The notes under the pieces: model-generated
What the model was told of the DNA's origin: nothing
The model's input: only the letters and a program-made list of their open reading frames with translations
The model's database searches: none
Position numbers and translations under genes: made by a program
NCBI RefSeq assembly: GCF_008084145.1
Contig: NZ_VSDO01000001.1
Location: 1,564,840-1,628,839, forward strand
Direction: 5' to 3'
Source of the DNA: Paenibacillus faecis
GTDB taxonomy: Bacteria > Bacillota > Bacilli > Paenibacillales > Paenibacillaceae
Length of the DNA: 64,000 nucleotides
In this document: piece after piece, positions 53,456-62,862 of the stretch
How the letters are laid out: every line of letters starts with the position of its first letter
How positions within the stretch are numbered: position 1 is the stretch's first letter

Positions 53456-54810
53456 TCTACTTTTGTTCTGCGCACCAGGGCGAAATCTTTCCCCGCCAGC
53501 ACTTCGCCGATCAGCGAGTCCCCACTTTCCATAACATATTCGTTGTAATAGTTCACGGCCAGACTTCCGTCTTGTAATTTTTCTACGATAAGGAGGTCAT
53601 CCGTAGGCTGCGGAACCAGGCTTTTGGCGATTTTTACGGCTATCGCATCGTTCCCGTAATTCTTCTCGCCCTTCTGCTCCGGTTTGGCATAATCGACCCG
53701 GTAGACGCGGTCATTCAGCAAGCGGTATTCGTAACGCCCCTTTTCTCTGCGGTCCAATTCCTTAAAGTCGGCCGTGCGAAAAGGATCGTCCTCGCCCATC
53801 GGTACGGCTGAATAGATAAAGTCCGTTTCGTCGGCAAAATCAACGTCTTCCACCAGCGAAGCCAGGCTGATTCCCTGATCGGCCGCAATAAACCGGTAGC
53901 GGTTTCCATGAAAATCCACACGCTCCAGTTCGGTGTACGGAGACTGCTTTTTCCTAAAAGCGATGTAGTCCTCGCTGTGCGTTCTGACTGAAATATTGCA
54001 GAAATTGTATACCGGCCCGTAAAGGACGGGATCGATATTTTCGCCGTAGTCATCCGCCTGTCTGAAAATGTCCTTCATCTTCTCGTCCATGAATTTTTGT
54101 TCTTTATTTACATACACCTGAATTTCACTTTCGCCGTTGCCGAAGATCTCGACCATTTTGTCCAAAAACGCTTTGCTTTGCTCCGCATGGTTGCGGCCGT
54201 CCTTTTCTTCCCCTTTGAAAAAGATCTCCAGCTGAATGCTGTAATCCTGCTCTTTCAAAAACTTCGCGATATCCCCTTCGTATTTTTGCGAGAGCGTGAA
54301 ATAACTGTTATATCTGTCGCCGGAATTGTAATGGCTGAAATAATGGGAGATCCAGAAGTAGCCCAATTTCTCCCCCTCACCGATCAGGCTGGACACGTCA
54401 AATTTTCGGATATGATATTGTTTCGAGACGCCGTATGCTCTGATGATATGTTCCTCAATACCGCGTTTGATATCCGCCGCCTGATAGTTATCGGCAATCA
54501 ATGGGTTGGGTTGGCCGATGAGCTTGCCCCCGTTTGTACTGACCAATACGTTAAAAACCTCGCCATTTTTCGTCATACGAACTACGCCCTCATTCGGAAT
54601 TTTCCGTTTAAAACTAGGAATAGGCCCGTTTGGCGAGGAAGCCAGCGATACTTCAATGACTTCGGCGTCCGTCATCCCGTACTTTTCCTTCACGTAATTT
54701 ATGGCCATCCGGCTGATTTCGTTTTCTTTGGCTTTTCTTTTGCCCGCGGATGTCGAACATCCCGTAAACAATAAACCGATGACACACAGCATAACCGTCA
54801 GCTTCTTCAA
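53452..54810 (-). CDS. secreted lipoprotein of unknown function
   Basis: The 452-residue protein has a lipoprotein signal (VMLCVIGLLFTGC, Cys at residue 18) and an otherwise soluble mixed alpha/beta body with no named family recognised. The start is TTG at 54810, 8 bases after GGGAGG. Its overall style (short Lys/Glu-rich start, two lobes) recalls the lipoprotein of the type VII operon, but no clear shared motif was found. It lies alone between the repeat array and the first beta-lactamase-fold gene. Confidence 0.65.
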   Translation of the reverse strand: MKKLTVMLCVIGLLFTGCSTSAGKRKAKENEISRMAINYVKEKYGMTDAEVIEVSLASSPNGPIPSFKRKIPNEGVVRMTKNGEVFNVLVSTNGGKLIGQPNPLIADNYQAADIKRGIEEHIIRAYGVSKQYHIRKFDVSSLIGEGEKLGYFWISHYFSHYNSGDRYNSYFTLSQKYEGDIAKFLKEQDYSIQLEIFFKGEEKDGRNHAEQSKAFLDKMVEIFGNGESEIQVYVNKEQKFMDEKMKDIFRQADDYGENIDPVLYGPVYNFCNISVRTHSEDYIAFRKKQSPYTELERVDFHGNRYRFIAADQGISLASLVEDVDFADETDFIYSAVPMGEDDPFRTADFKELDRREKGRYEYRLLNDRVYRVDYAKPEQKGEKNYGNDAIAVKIAKSLVPQPTDDLLIVEKLQDGSLAVNYYNEYVMESGDSLIGEVLAGKDFALVRRTKVE

Positions 54811-54874
54811 TCCTTTTCCCTCCCAGTGCAACAAACGCGCATAAGAAGATATTATAACAATAACCCCATTAGCA

Positions 54875-56365
54875 CTAGATCCTGATGACCCTTCTTAAGT
54901 TTCCGACAAACAGAATCAATTTAACCACACCGATGCCTAGTGCGAGGATGCATAACAGAAAAACGAGATGACCAAGCCCCGGCAAAAAGGAGCACACCAC
55001 ACGCCATGAGGCTACAAAACGGCCAGCCCCGTAGAGCACCACAACGGGTATTGCGAAATTAAACAATAGCAGAAACAGGACAAATAACAAGTTTCGCAGC
55101 GGAGTACACGCAATTCTAACCTTCCGCTTGAACAGGCGCACAACGGATATCCCCAGCAGCACAGCCACGGCTAGACATACAAGATCAAGGATGAGGTGTG
55201 TCCCCATAACACTGCCTACATCTGTCTGCGGTTGGCGGCCGTGTAAAATATCGCGAATCCCGTCCGTAATCATTTCGAATTTGCCGCCGCGGACCAGATA
55301 ATCATGCGCGTTAATCAATACGATGATCCCTGTGTCGCCGTCCAGCACCATAGAAGAGTGAAAGTTCTCGATATCGCCCTGATGCCTGACTACCCCATCC
55401 GCGATTTCCCACCCCATTCCATAATGTCCGTTAATCGTAGGGTCGGGAACCGCAGGCTCATGCATGCGACGAATGCTCTCGGCGGAAGCTACCGAGCTAT
55501 CACCGAAATTCCCATCATTCAGCTGTGAAATGAGATAATGGGCCATGTCTTCCGCACTGGAAATCAGGTAGGCGGAGGCAAGCATGGAAGGGTTGTCCGG
55601 CTGCTCCGTGGGGAACATGTACCCAAAGATGGATTGGTAACCTGATGCTAGACCATGCTTCTTGGCCGCTAATGTCGAAGTGAAGCTGTTCTTCATATCG
55701 AGGAGCTCGAAGATATTCTTCCGGACGTAATCCGCATAGGACATCCCCGAGACGCTCTGAACAATCCCGCCCAATATATCGTAATTGGCATTGGAGTATT
55801 GATATGTTGTCCCTACCGGCTCACTTAGAGGGGTATCTTTAAACCCCCGGATCAGTTCTTCAATGGTTGGCTCGGTGCCGGCAAAACCAAGCCGCCCGGT
55901 ATAAGTGGACAACCCGCTGTTTTGATTGAGCAAATGCTTGACCAGAATTTTACCGGACGCCTCGCGGTCGGCTATTTCAAATTGAGGCAAATAGTCCCGG
56001 ACCGGCGCTTCCAGGTCCACTTTCCCCTGTTCTACTAATTGTATGATTGCCAGAGCCGTAAACGACTTGGTACTCGAGCCTAATATAAAGGGAGTTTGCG
56101 CGGTAACAGGCTGTCCCTGGGGGCCTGTTACCCCATATCCCTTCAAATAAAGGGGCTGATCCCCCCTAACGATACCTATGGCTACCCCGGGGAGTTGAAG
56201 CTTGTCCATCATCGTTTCGACAAATTTATCGATTTGAGTTGTCTCCTCCGCGGAAGCTTGGAACCCTCCAGTTGCTTGTACTGCACCGTTTGGCACAAAG
56301 ATATTGACGATTCCAAAGATTAGAATCATGATGACCGGAAAAACTCTTGATTGGTTCAATTTCAT
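54875..56365 (-). CDS. serine beta-lactamase-fold hydrolase with C-terminal TM segments (first copy)
   Basis: The 496-residue protein has a signal-like N-terminus (VFPVIMILIFGIVNIF), then the class C/esterase domain with SSTK (nucleophile Ser97, Lys100), YSNAN (Tyr-x-Asn motif) and RHQGD in place of KTG. Three hydrophobic segments form the last 120 residues, so it is probably anchored. Such proteins in Bacilli are often D-Ala-D-Ala peptidases, esterases or FmtA-like teichoic acid enzymes rather than true beta-lactamases. ATG at 56365 has GAAGGATAGAAGG upstream. Confidence 0.85.
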   Translation of the reverse strand: MKLNQSRVFPVIMILIFGIVNIFVPNGAVQATGGFQASAEETTQIDKFVETMMDKLQLPGVAIGIVRGDQPLYLKGYGVTGPQGQPVTAQTPFILGSSTKSFTALAIIQLVEQGKVDLEAPVRDYLPQFEIADREASGKILVKHLLNQNSGLSTYTGRLGFAGTEPTIEELIRGFKDTPLSEPVGTTYQYSNANYDILGGIVQSVSGMSYADYVRKNIFELLDMKNSFTSTLAAKKHGLASGYQSIFGYMFPTEQPDNPSMLASAYLISSAEDMAHYLISQLNDGNFGDSSVASAESIRRMHEPAVPDPTINGHYGMGWEIADGVVRHQGDIENFHSSMVLDGDTGIIVLINAHDYLVRGGKFEMITDGIRDILHGRQPQTDVGSVMGTHLILDLVCLAVAVLLGISVVRLFKRKVRIACTPLRNLLFVLFLLLFNFAIPVVVLYGAGRFVASWRVVCSFLPGLGHLVFLLCILALGIGVVKLILFVGNLRRVIRI

Positions 56366-56427
56366 CCTTCTATCCTCTTCCCACTGACAAATTACTTTAA
56401 GCATATCAAATGAGAAATAACCCCAGT

Positions 56428-56446
56428 CTTACATTTACCTTAAGAT
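56428..56446. promoter_or_regulatory. candidate response-regulator direct repeat (divergent)
   Basis: CTTACATT (56428) and CTTAAGAT (56439) are direct repeats 11 bp apart, as OmpR-family regulators bind. It lies between the first (minus) and second (plus) beta-lactamase-fold genes. The TTAAGAT core recurs twice at 60762-60780. Confidence 0.5.
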
Positions 56447-56459
56447 CGTCGCAGATTTG

Positions 56460-56488
56460 TTCAAAGTCAGCCAAAAGCCTGTTACACT
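56460..56488 (+). promoter_or_regulatory. candidate promoter of the second beta-lactamase-fold gene
   Basis: TTCAAA (56460-56465), 17-bp spacer, TACACT (56483-56488), starting 13 bp after the 11-bp-spaced box. Confidence 0.45.
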
Positions 56489-56557
56489 ATTGCTGATTGA
56501 ACGCGCGGATTAAATCAAGTTCGTAACATGAAATCGTCAAAACAGGAGGTCATCGCA

Positions 56558-58564
56558 TTGTTTTTATTTAAATCCAAACCTCGAAAAATAATTCCGCTGG
56601 TGATGTGCGGGTTGCTCATCGCATCTGCGGCTCTTCAGCCGAAAGTGTCTGCCTCGGCCACCAATCAGCAAGCGGCCGTCCCTTTGGAAGCTAAACAAGT
56701 GGAGGCTTTTGTGGACGGGTTCTTTAACCAGCCTCAAAACAAAGCGCAGTTAACAGGCGCAGCGGTTGTTCTCGTCAAGGGGGACCAGGTTCTGTTTCAA
56801 AAAGGATACGGTTATGCCGACCTCAAAAGCAAAAAGCCGATAGATGCGGAAAACTCCGTCTTTCGCGTCGCCTCGATCTCCAAATTATTCACGGCCACAG
56901 CCGTCATGCAGCTCGTAGAACAAGGGAAAATCGATTTGCAGGGAGATGTCCAGGCTTATTTGGGCGATTTGAAAATTCCCAACAAAACCGGCAAAACGCT
57001 CACGATGGAGCATTTGTTGACGTATACTACCGGATTTGACTATACGGATAGTCCGAATCTTTCCGAGAAAGAAGTTCCGAACAACCAGTTTATCAAGGAA
57101 CAGGTACCGACGATTGTCCGCGATCCGGGTGAAGCCTATCGGTATGACAATTACGCCTTTAACTTGCAGGGATATATCGTGGAGCGGCTGTCCGGTGTTC
57201 CCTTTAGTCAATATGTGCAAAAACATATCCTGGAACCGCTTGGCATGGAGAGCAGCAGCTTCCAAATGACGCCCGAACTGCGGGAGCATCTGGCTACCCC
57301 TTACACGGCGAAGAAGGAGCCGATCCCCGAATACCTTTCCTACCCGGCCGAGGCGCCGGACGGGGGGATGTTCTCCACCGGGGGAGATATGGCCAAATTC
57401 ATGATCGCCCAGCTCAATGGCGGACAACTGGCGGACGCCCGAATTTTAAGCAAAGAATCGGTGAAGAACATGCAGCAAATCCATCACCGGATTCACCCGC
57501 AGATCCCCGGCACCGCTTACGGGTTTGAAACCTTTTACAGCAACAACTATAATGGTCAATCGGTCATCGGCAAAGGCGGGGATTTGTCGGGTTACCACTC
57601 CTGGATGTGGCTTATGCCCGAACAGAAAGTAGGCGGTTTTATCGTCGTAAACGGAGACGGCACGAATTTGCGCGAAAACTTTTTCGCAGCCTTTATGGAT
57701 CATTTCTATCCCGAAACGCCGAAACAAAAATCGTACCTTAAACCGTCCAAAACGGAGCTAAGCCAGCTGACGGGGGTTTATCAAGATCTAAGAATCCCCT
57801 TTTGGGTATTTCAAGTTACGGTGACCGACGACGGGCTGCTGAACATTGTGGATCCCTATGGATCGCATACCCTCCGGGAAATCGAGCCGATGTTGTTTGA
57901 GGATGAGCAGGGGATTAAGGCCGCTATTAAAGTGAATTCAAACGGAACGCAATATTTGTACTATAACAAAGTGGATAGTTGGGCGAAAAAAGCCCCCGAG
58001 CCTAAAGAGTATACGGATGTTAGTAAGCAGCATCCCTATGCGCCATGGATTTATGGAGCGGATCAACTCGGATTTTTAAACCCTTCGGCGGATGGCGCCT
58101 TTCACCCTGAGCAAGAAATGACCCGGGCCGAGTTTATTGCCGAATTCATGCGTTTGACAGGATTGGCCCCGGCAAAAACAACGACGCTAACGGGGAAAGC
58201 CGGAGATGCTCCTTACCTGGGATTTGTGCAAAGTGCCTTGGACCTCGGGTTTGTTCAAGGAAACGCGAAAAGTAAACAGGTTTACGATCCTAGCCAAATC
58301 ATTTCACGGCAGGAAGCCGCGGTCCTGATTTGGAGAGCCGCGATGATGGCCGGAGTGAATACGTCGAATTCTTCGGACGTAAAATTGCTTGGGGAGACGG
58401 CCCCTTGGGCCACGGAGGCGGTACAGTATATTGTGAATCATGGCATGTACGGGCCGGAAATCACCAAGGACTCCGCCGGCATAGACTATCGGTCCAAGCA
58501 ACCCCTGTTGCGGCAAGAAGCCGCCGTATTGCTGAACCTTTTTTGCAAAAAACTGTCCCTTTAA
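56558..58564 (+). CDS. secreted serine beta-lactamase-fold hydrolase with SLH domains (second copy)
   Basis: The 668-residue protein has a signal peptide (IIPLVMCGLLIASAALQP), a serine hydrolase domain with SISK (nucleophile Ser about residue 107, Lys 110) and the YDN (Tyr-x-Asn) motif, and three SLH-like repeats in the C-terminal 180 residues (WIYGADQLGF, YLGFVQSALDLGF, WATEAVQYIV). SLH repeats would bind the wall. The start is TTG at 56558, 8 bases after AGGAGG. A strong terminator follows. Acts in the cell envelope, probably on peptidoglycan stem peptides or ester-linked decoration; substrate unknown. Confidence 0.86.
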   Translation: MFLFKSKPRKIIPLVMCGLLIASAALQPKVSASATNQQAAVPLEAKQVEAFVDGFFNQPQNKAQLTGAAVVLVKGDQVLFQKGYGYADLKSKKPIDAENSVFRVASISKLFTATAVMQLVEQGKIDLQGDVQAYLGDLKIPNKTGKTLTMEHLLTYTTGFDYTDSPNLSEKEVPNNQFIKEQVPTIVRDPGEAYRYDNYAFNLQGYIVERLSGVPFSQYVQKHILEPLGMESSSFQMTPELREHLATPYTAKKEPIPEYLSYPAEAPDGGMFSTGGDMAKFMIAQLNGGQLADARILSKESVKNMQQIHHRIHPQIPGTAYGFETFYSNNYNGQSVIGKGGDLSGYHSWMWLMPEQKVGGFIVVNGDGTNLRENFFAAFMDHFYPETPKQKSYLKPSKTELSQLTGVYQDLRIPFWVFQVTVTDDGLLNIVDPYGSHTLREIEPMLFEDEQGIKAAIKVNSNGTQYLYYNKVDSWAKKAPEPKEYTDVSKQHPYAPWIYGADQLGFLNPSADGAFHPEQEMTRAEFIAEFMRLTGLAPAKTTTLTGKAGDAPYLGFVQSALDLGFVQGNAKSKQVYDPSQIISRQEAAVLIWRAAMMAGVNTSNSSDVKLLGETAPWATEAVQYIVNHGMYGPEITKDSAGIDYRSKQPLLRQEAAVLLNLFCKKLSL

Positions 58565-58588
58565 TGATCTTATTCCCGGCTGAACAGC

Positions 58589-58633
58589 ACAAAAGAGCCC
58601 GGTTCCCTAAGTGGGGAACCGGGCTCTTTTGTG
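58589..58633 (+). terminator. intrinsic terminator, bidirectional shape
   Basis: Perfect stem CAAAAGAGCCCGGTTCCC / GGGAACCGGGCTCTTTTG, 24 bp after the SLH hydrolase stop. Confidence 0.92.
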
Positions 58634-58710
58634 TCGGGTGGCGGGTAGCGAGTGCCCGGTCGCGGTCTGCGATCGAAAGAACGTAGTGCCTCGTCAGACG
58701 AACTGGACAC

Positions 58711-58855
58711 ATAAAATTCCTGCAAATCTGCAGGAATTTCCGGCGAAACCGGCTCGTTTCTCTAAAATCGCTAAAAATACCTGCAGATTTGCATCTTTTC
58801 TCGCATCCACTCGTGAATCGGTCTAAAATACCTGCAGTTTTGCATCTTTTTGCAG
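58711..58855. repeat. family A palindromic element, copy A3 (three units)
   Basis: Units at 58719 (perfect 11-bp arms, 58714-58739), 58780 and 58831, spaced 61 and 51 bp. Compared with A1 and A2 it lacks the first unit. The last two units are inverted relative to the first, as in A1/A2. It lies between a terminator and the histidine kinase's stop. Confidence 0.85.
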
Positions 58856-58891
58856 TGGGAAGTGTGTTGGAAAGTGCGCTAGGCACGCACC

Positions 58892-59944
58892 TTAATAGCG
58901 GCGGTACAGTACGAGTTCAAACGAGGTTTTTCCGTTCCCGTTATCCAGACGCAATTCGCCGCCATGCCGCTCCATAATTTGCTTGGTAATCGACAAGCCG
59001 AGCCCGGTTCCCCCATCCCCTTGCCGGGACGAATCTCCCCGTACGAAAGGATCGAAGATCACGGCTTTCAAAGCATCGGAAATCCCGACCCCGTTATCGA
59101 TCACGGCTAGCTTCACGGCAGGTCCCGCATCCGTCAGACGTACGGTGACTTCCGTCCCCGGCGGGTTATAGCGGAGGGCATTGGATAACAGATTGGAGAT
59201 CGCTCTGCGTATTAATCCGGCTTCATACTTCACCGTTACGGGACGCGTCGGAATGTCCAGATTCAAGGAAAACCCGCGTTTTTCAAATTGATCATAACCG
59301 TCGGCCACGGTCTCTCTCAGCAGCTCGGCCAGATCGCCCGGAGCGGCTCGCAGCGGAAAATCAGGGCTGTCTAGCTTGGACAATTCAAAAATGTCGTCGA
59401 TCAATGCGGCGACCTGGATCGACTTGTTGTAAATCAACTGTAACGCCTTCATTCGGTCCCCCTCATCGTCAAACAATCCCAGTTGAAGCGCCTTGGCATA
59501 CCCTTGAATGGAAGTGATGGGCGTCTTCAAATCATGGGACAGATCGACAAGCATCCGGCGCTTGCTCTCCTGCAGTTTGCGGTTCTCCGTCTCCGCCTGC
59601 TGCAGAGACTCGGCCATCTTATTAAAATACTTCTCAACAAGCGCAAACTCGTCCGTCGCCTGAATAGCAAGCCGTTCTTCATACCGCCCTTGCCCCATCT
59701 CCCCCATCGCTCCCGCGATTTGCTCCAAAGGTCCGGTAATCCGCTTCGCCGTCCACAAGCTGTAAACCGTGATATTGGCACCGAACATAAACAGCAGCAG
59801 CAACAGCTCGGACACGCCGATCTCGATCGTTTCCCGCTCCGTATCAATCGCAAATATCAGCAGGACGACAAGAGACATGAGTAAGGTACAGGCGAAAAAA
59901 ATATGGGTTTTCACCAACCGGCGGAACAGGGTGTTTTTCTTCAC
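58892..59944 (-). CDS. sensor histidine kinase (HAMP, two TM)
   Basis: The 350-residue protein has two TM segments (about 13-32 and 41-63), a HAMP linker (about 65-118), a HisKA box DLSHDLKTPITSIQG (His about residue 138) and HATPase boxes ISNLLSNALRYN, DNGVGI and GGTGLGLSI. The extracytoplasmic loop is very short, so it may sense the membrane or an accessory protein. It overlaps the response-regulator gene by 4 bp (ATGA). Confidence 0.93.
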   Translation of the reverse strand: MKKNTLFRRLVKTHIFFACTLLMSLVVLLIFAIDTERETIEIGVSELLLLLFMFGANITVYSLWTAKRITGPLEQIAGAMGEMGQGRYEERLAIQATDEFALVEKYFNKMAESLQQAETENRKLQESKRRMLVDLSHDLKTPITSIQGYAKALQLGLFDDEGDRMKALQLIYNKSIQVAALIDDIFELSKLDSPDFPLRAAPGDLAELLRETVADGYDQFEKRGFSLNLDIPTRPVTVKYEAGLIRRAISNLLSNALRYNPPGTEVTVRLTDAGPAVKLAVIDNGVGISDALKAVIFDPFVRGDSSRQGDGGTGLGLSITKQIMERHGGELRLDNGNGKTSFELVLYRRY

Positions 59945-60666
59945 GAGAAATCCTCTTTCCTGGCGAACTTGTAACCTAAGCCGCGAATCGTCCGAATATA
60001 GGCCGGTTGCCGTGGATTGTCCTCAATCTTATCCCGCAACCGGGAGATATGCACCATGATCGTATTGGCGTCCTCATAATAATAGTCGGACCAGGCCTGC
60101 TCAAACAGCTGCTTTTTCGTAAAAACCCGGCCCGGAGCATCCATAAATGCCTTCAGCAGCTTATATTCAATGGCGGTTAACGGAATTTCCTCCCCCTGCT
60201 TATACAGGGCACAATTCCGGCTGCACAGCCGCAGTTCCCCGATGGTTACAGACTCCGACCCGATTTCCTCGATCGGAGGTTCCGCCGGCGGCTCATTGAA
60301 CTCATAGGTCCGTCTGAGCATGGCCTGTACACGGGCTACCGCCTCCAGCGGATTAAAGGGCTTTGCCAAAAAATCATCGGCTCCCAATTGCAGGCCGAGA
60401 ATTTTATCGCTGTCCTGGCTTTTCGCCGAAATCATGATGACCGGCATCTTATAGTTCGTGCGCAGCTGCTTGAGCAGTTGAATGCCGTCGAGTCCGGGCA
60501 TCATGATGTCAATGACCGCCAGATCGATCCGGCGCTCCCGGATACATGTCCACGCCTGCGCGCCATTATAGGCTTCTATAACGACCAGATCTTCCTTTTC
60601 CAAAAAAAGTTTCAACAGCGCAACGATATCCGGATCATCGTCCGCCAGCAGTATCGTCTTACTCAT
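59941..60666 (-). CDS. OmpR-family response regulator
   Basis: The 241-residue protein has a receiver domain (LLADDDPDIVALLKL; phospho-acceptor Asp in VIDIMMPG at about residue 54; Lys in LAKPFNPLE) and a winged-helix DNA-binding domain (LTAIEYKLLKAFMDAPGRVF; ANTIMVHISRLR). The ATG at 60666 is the start; longer in-frame starts lack a site. It is divergent from the third beta-lactamase-fold gene, and its tandem 11-bp sites lie in that intergenic region. Confidence 0.94.
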   Translation of the reverse strand: MSKTILLADDDPDIVALLKLFLEKEDLVVIEAYNGAQAWTCIRERRIDLAVIDIMMPGLDGIQLLKQLRTNYKMPVIMISAKSQDSDKILGLQLGADDFLAKPFNPLEAVARVQAMLRRTYEFNEPPAEPPIEEIGSESVTIGELRLCSRNCALYKQGEEIPLTAIEYKLLKAFMDAPGRVFTKKQLFEQAWSDYYYEDANTIMVHISRLRDKIEDNPRQPAYIRTIRGLGYKFARKEDFS

Positions 60667-60761
60667 CAAATTCCGCTCCCCCGTCCTTCTCATCGGCAAT
60701 TGTGATATCATCCATCCCCGATTTCTTTAGTTTAGCACTTTCCGGCCTAATTTCCGGTATT

Positions 60762-60780
60762 TTTAAGATGGATTTAAGAT
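60762..60780. promoter_or_regulatory. tandem direct repeat, candidate response-regulator site
   Basis: TTTAAGAT at 60762 and 60773 are identical octamers 11 bp apart. They lie in the divergent gap between the response-regulator and third hydrolase genes, 85 bp from the hydrolase ATG. This spacing (one helical turn) is typical of OmpR/PhoP family binding. Confidence 0.68.
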
Positions 60781-60864
60781 TTGCGATAGTTCGACGAAAG
60801 AGTGCGGCGGTATGCTGGAATAGATGTTTTTACTGTCCAAATTGATACCGCCGGAGGTTCTTAT

Positions 60865-62766
60865 ATGAAAAAGACAATCACTATTCTGCTGCTCCTCTCT
60901 CTCGGCCTCCCTTTGCTTCATTCCCTTCCGTCCGCCCAAGCGGCGGCGGCAGGCTCGTCCGACTTCTCCATCACGGCGGAGCGGGCGGAACAACTCCTCG
61001 ATCCTCTGATGGAAGAGGAAATCCGCAAGGGGCATATCCATGGGACGGCGGTAGTTGTTACCCAAGGGGAACGCATCTTGTTCAGCAAGGGGTACGGCTA
61101 TGCCGATGTGGACAACAAGCGGCCTGTCGATCCCGCGGAAACGCTTATGCGGGTAGGCTCGATTACGAAAACGGTGACCGCCACCGCCGCTATGCAGTTG
61201 GTCGAGCAAGGGAAGCTGACGCTTCACGACGACATCAATCGGTTTCTAACCGGCTACAACGTGCCCGTTTTCGGAAAAAATCCGATAACTCTGCACCATC
61301 TGCTGACCCACACCGCCGGATTGGATGAAACGGTCTACGAAATCAACGCGCTCTCCAGATCAAGCCAGTTGTCGGCGGAAGCATTTTTGCGCCAATACTT
61401 CCAAGACCAGTCCCCCGTGCGGGAGCCCGGCGAACAATACGCTTACAGCAACGCCGGGCTCGGACTGGTGGGGAATCTGATCGAACAGAACTCGGTTGCC
61501 GACCTTAATGCATATATGTCCAAGCATGTATTTACGCCGCTGGATATGCCCAGCGCAAATCTGACCGTACCCGAAAATAACCCGCAGTTGGCCAAATCGT
61601 ACACGTATACGAACGGACATTATGAAGAGGTCCCTTATACTTTCTTGAGTATACCCGGTGCCGGTGGTCTTAGTGTCACGCCGAATGAGTTCGCCCATTT
61701 TATGATCGCCCAGCTGAATGACGGGCGATATCAAGGTAAGTCGATTCTGAAGCCTTCCACTATTGAAACCATGCATGAGCAGCAGTTCGCCGAACATCCG
61801 GATTTGCCCGGGATGGGCTACGGTTTTTACCGGGGACGTTTGGCCGGCGGAATCGAGACGCTGTCTCATACCGGAGACGTGGACGGCTTTCACGCCAGAA
61901 TGCTGCTGATCCCCGCGAAACGGCTTGGCATCCTGGTAGTCAGCAATGCGGTGATCGAAGGAACCACGCCGATGGGTCAAAAAATCGAAGAAACCCTTAC
62001 CGGGCTGATCGCCGGACCGGAGAAAACAGGCCGAGCGCTGCCCTATACCCGAGAGCAATTGCAGCCGTACGAAGGGACTTATTCCATCTCGGTCGCTCCC
62101 AAGCGGGGATGGGGCAAATGGCTTTATTTTCTCGGAGGCAAGGATTTCGAGGTGACGGCCGCCGATGGCCGGCTGATCCTGGCGGGCGTATTCCCCGACG
62201 GGACGGGTGAGCGCAAGGAGTTAAGCTACGTACCGATCGCGGAAGGCCTGTTCCAGGAGGAAGGCGGCGGAGGAAAGCTATGGTTTGAACAAGGGGATCA
62301 CGGTTGGCACATGACCATCCCACAGGAAATTACGATGGAGGAACGGCCCGGCCTCCTGCATCGGCCGGTCTTCCTGCTCGCCGTCTACGCCGGCTCGGGA
62401 CTGCTGTTCATCGCCCTGCTGGCCGTCTGGCTTGTTCGTTACGTCGTTCGCTTATTCCGGAGAACAAAAAAGCCCGTTTCCATGCACATAACCGCCATCA
62501 CGCTGCTGATGTCCATTTTTCTGGTCGTACAAATGGTATATGGTAACGCCGAAATTACGTACGGTTATCCGGGCTGGTTTACCTGGGGCATTTCCTCCCT
62601 GCCGCTGGCGGCCGTGCTGATCGCCGTTCACCTGCTATGGCGGGACGGCATCCGCCCCGGCAAGAAAAACGGCGCCGCGCTCGGCAGATGCGCGCTTGCC
62701 GCCGGATGCATCGCCTATACGGCGTTCCTGTTCTATTGGAATATGCTGTCCGTTCATGCCTGGTAG
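60865..62766 (+). CDS. serine beta-lactamase-fold hydrolase with C-terminal TM segments (third copy)
   Basis: The 633-residue protein has a signal peptide (ITILLLLSLGLPLL), a serine hydrolase domain with SITK (nucleophile Ser about residue 97), YSNAG and SHTGD (the KTG equivalent), an all-beta region (about 395-495) and four hydrophobic segments at the end. ATG at 60865 is preceded by GGAGG seven bases away. It is divergent from the two-component operon, so it is its most likely direct target. Substrate unknown; a beta-lactam resistance claim is not supported. Confidence 0.86.
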   Translation: MKKTITILLLLSLGLPLLHSLPSAQAAAAGSSDFSITAERAEQLLDPLMEEEIRKGHIHGTAVVVTQGERILFSKGYGYADVDNKRPVDPAETLMRVGSITKTVTATAAMQLVEQGKLTLHDDINRFLTGYNVPVFGKNPITLHHLLTHTAGLDETVYEINALSRSSQLSAEAFLRQYFQDQSPVREPGEQYAYSNAGLGLVGNLIEQNSVADLNAYMSKHVFTPLDMPSANLTVPENNPQLAKSYTYTNGHYEEVPYTFLSIPGAGGLSVTPNEFAHFMIAQLNDGRYQGKSILKPSTIETMHEQQFAEHPDLPGMGYGFYRGRLAGGIETLSHTGDVDGFHARMLLIPAKRLGILVVSNAVIEGTTPMGQKIEETLTGLIAGPEKTGRALPYTREQLQPYEGTYSISVAPKRGWGKWLYFLGGKDFEVTAADGRLILAGVFPDGTGERKELSYVPIAEGLFQEEGGGGKLWFEQGDHGWHMTIPQEITMEERPGLLHRPVFLLAVYAGSGLLFIALLAVWLVRYVVRLFRRTKKPVSMHITAITLLMSIFLVVQMVYGNAEITYGYPGWFTWGISSLPLAAVLIAVHLLWRDGIRPGKKNGAALGRCALAAGCIAYTAFLFYWNMLSVHAW

Positions 62767-62862
62767 GGCGGGGAAATTCCGGAAGTTCCGGAAATTCCTT
62801 TTAGATTACTCCACCAGACCACCTGGCCACCTGTCCGCAAACCGGAACAATAGCCGGCGCTA

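Noticed and set aside
54875-62766. Beta-lactam resistance genes
   Set aside because: The SxxK hydrolase domains have SLH or TM tails and a non-KTG third motif, typical of envelope peptidases and esterases rather than secreted beta-lactamases.
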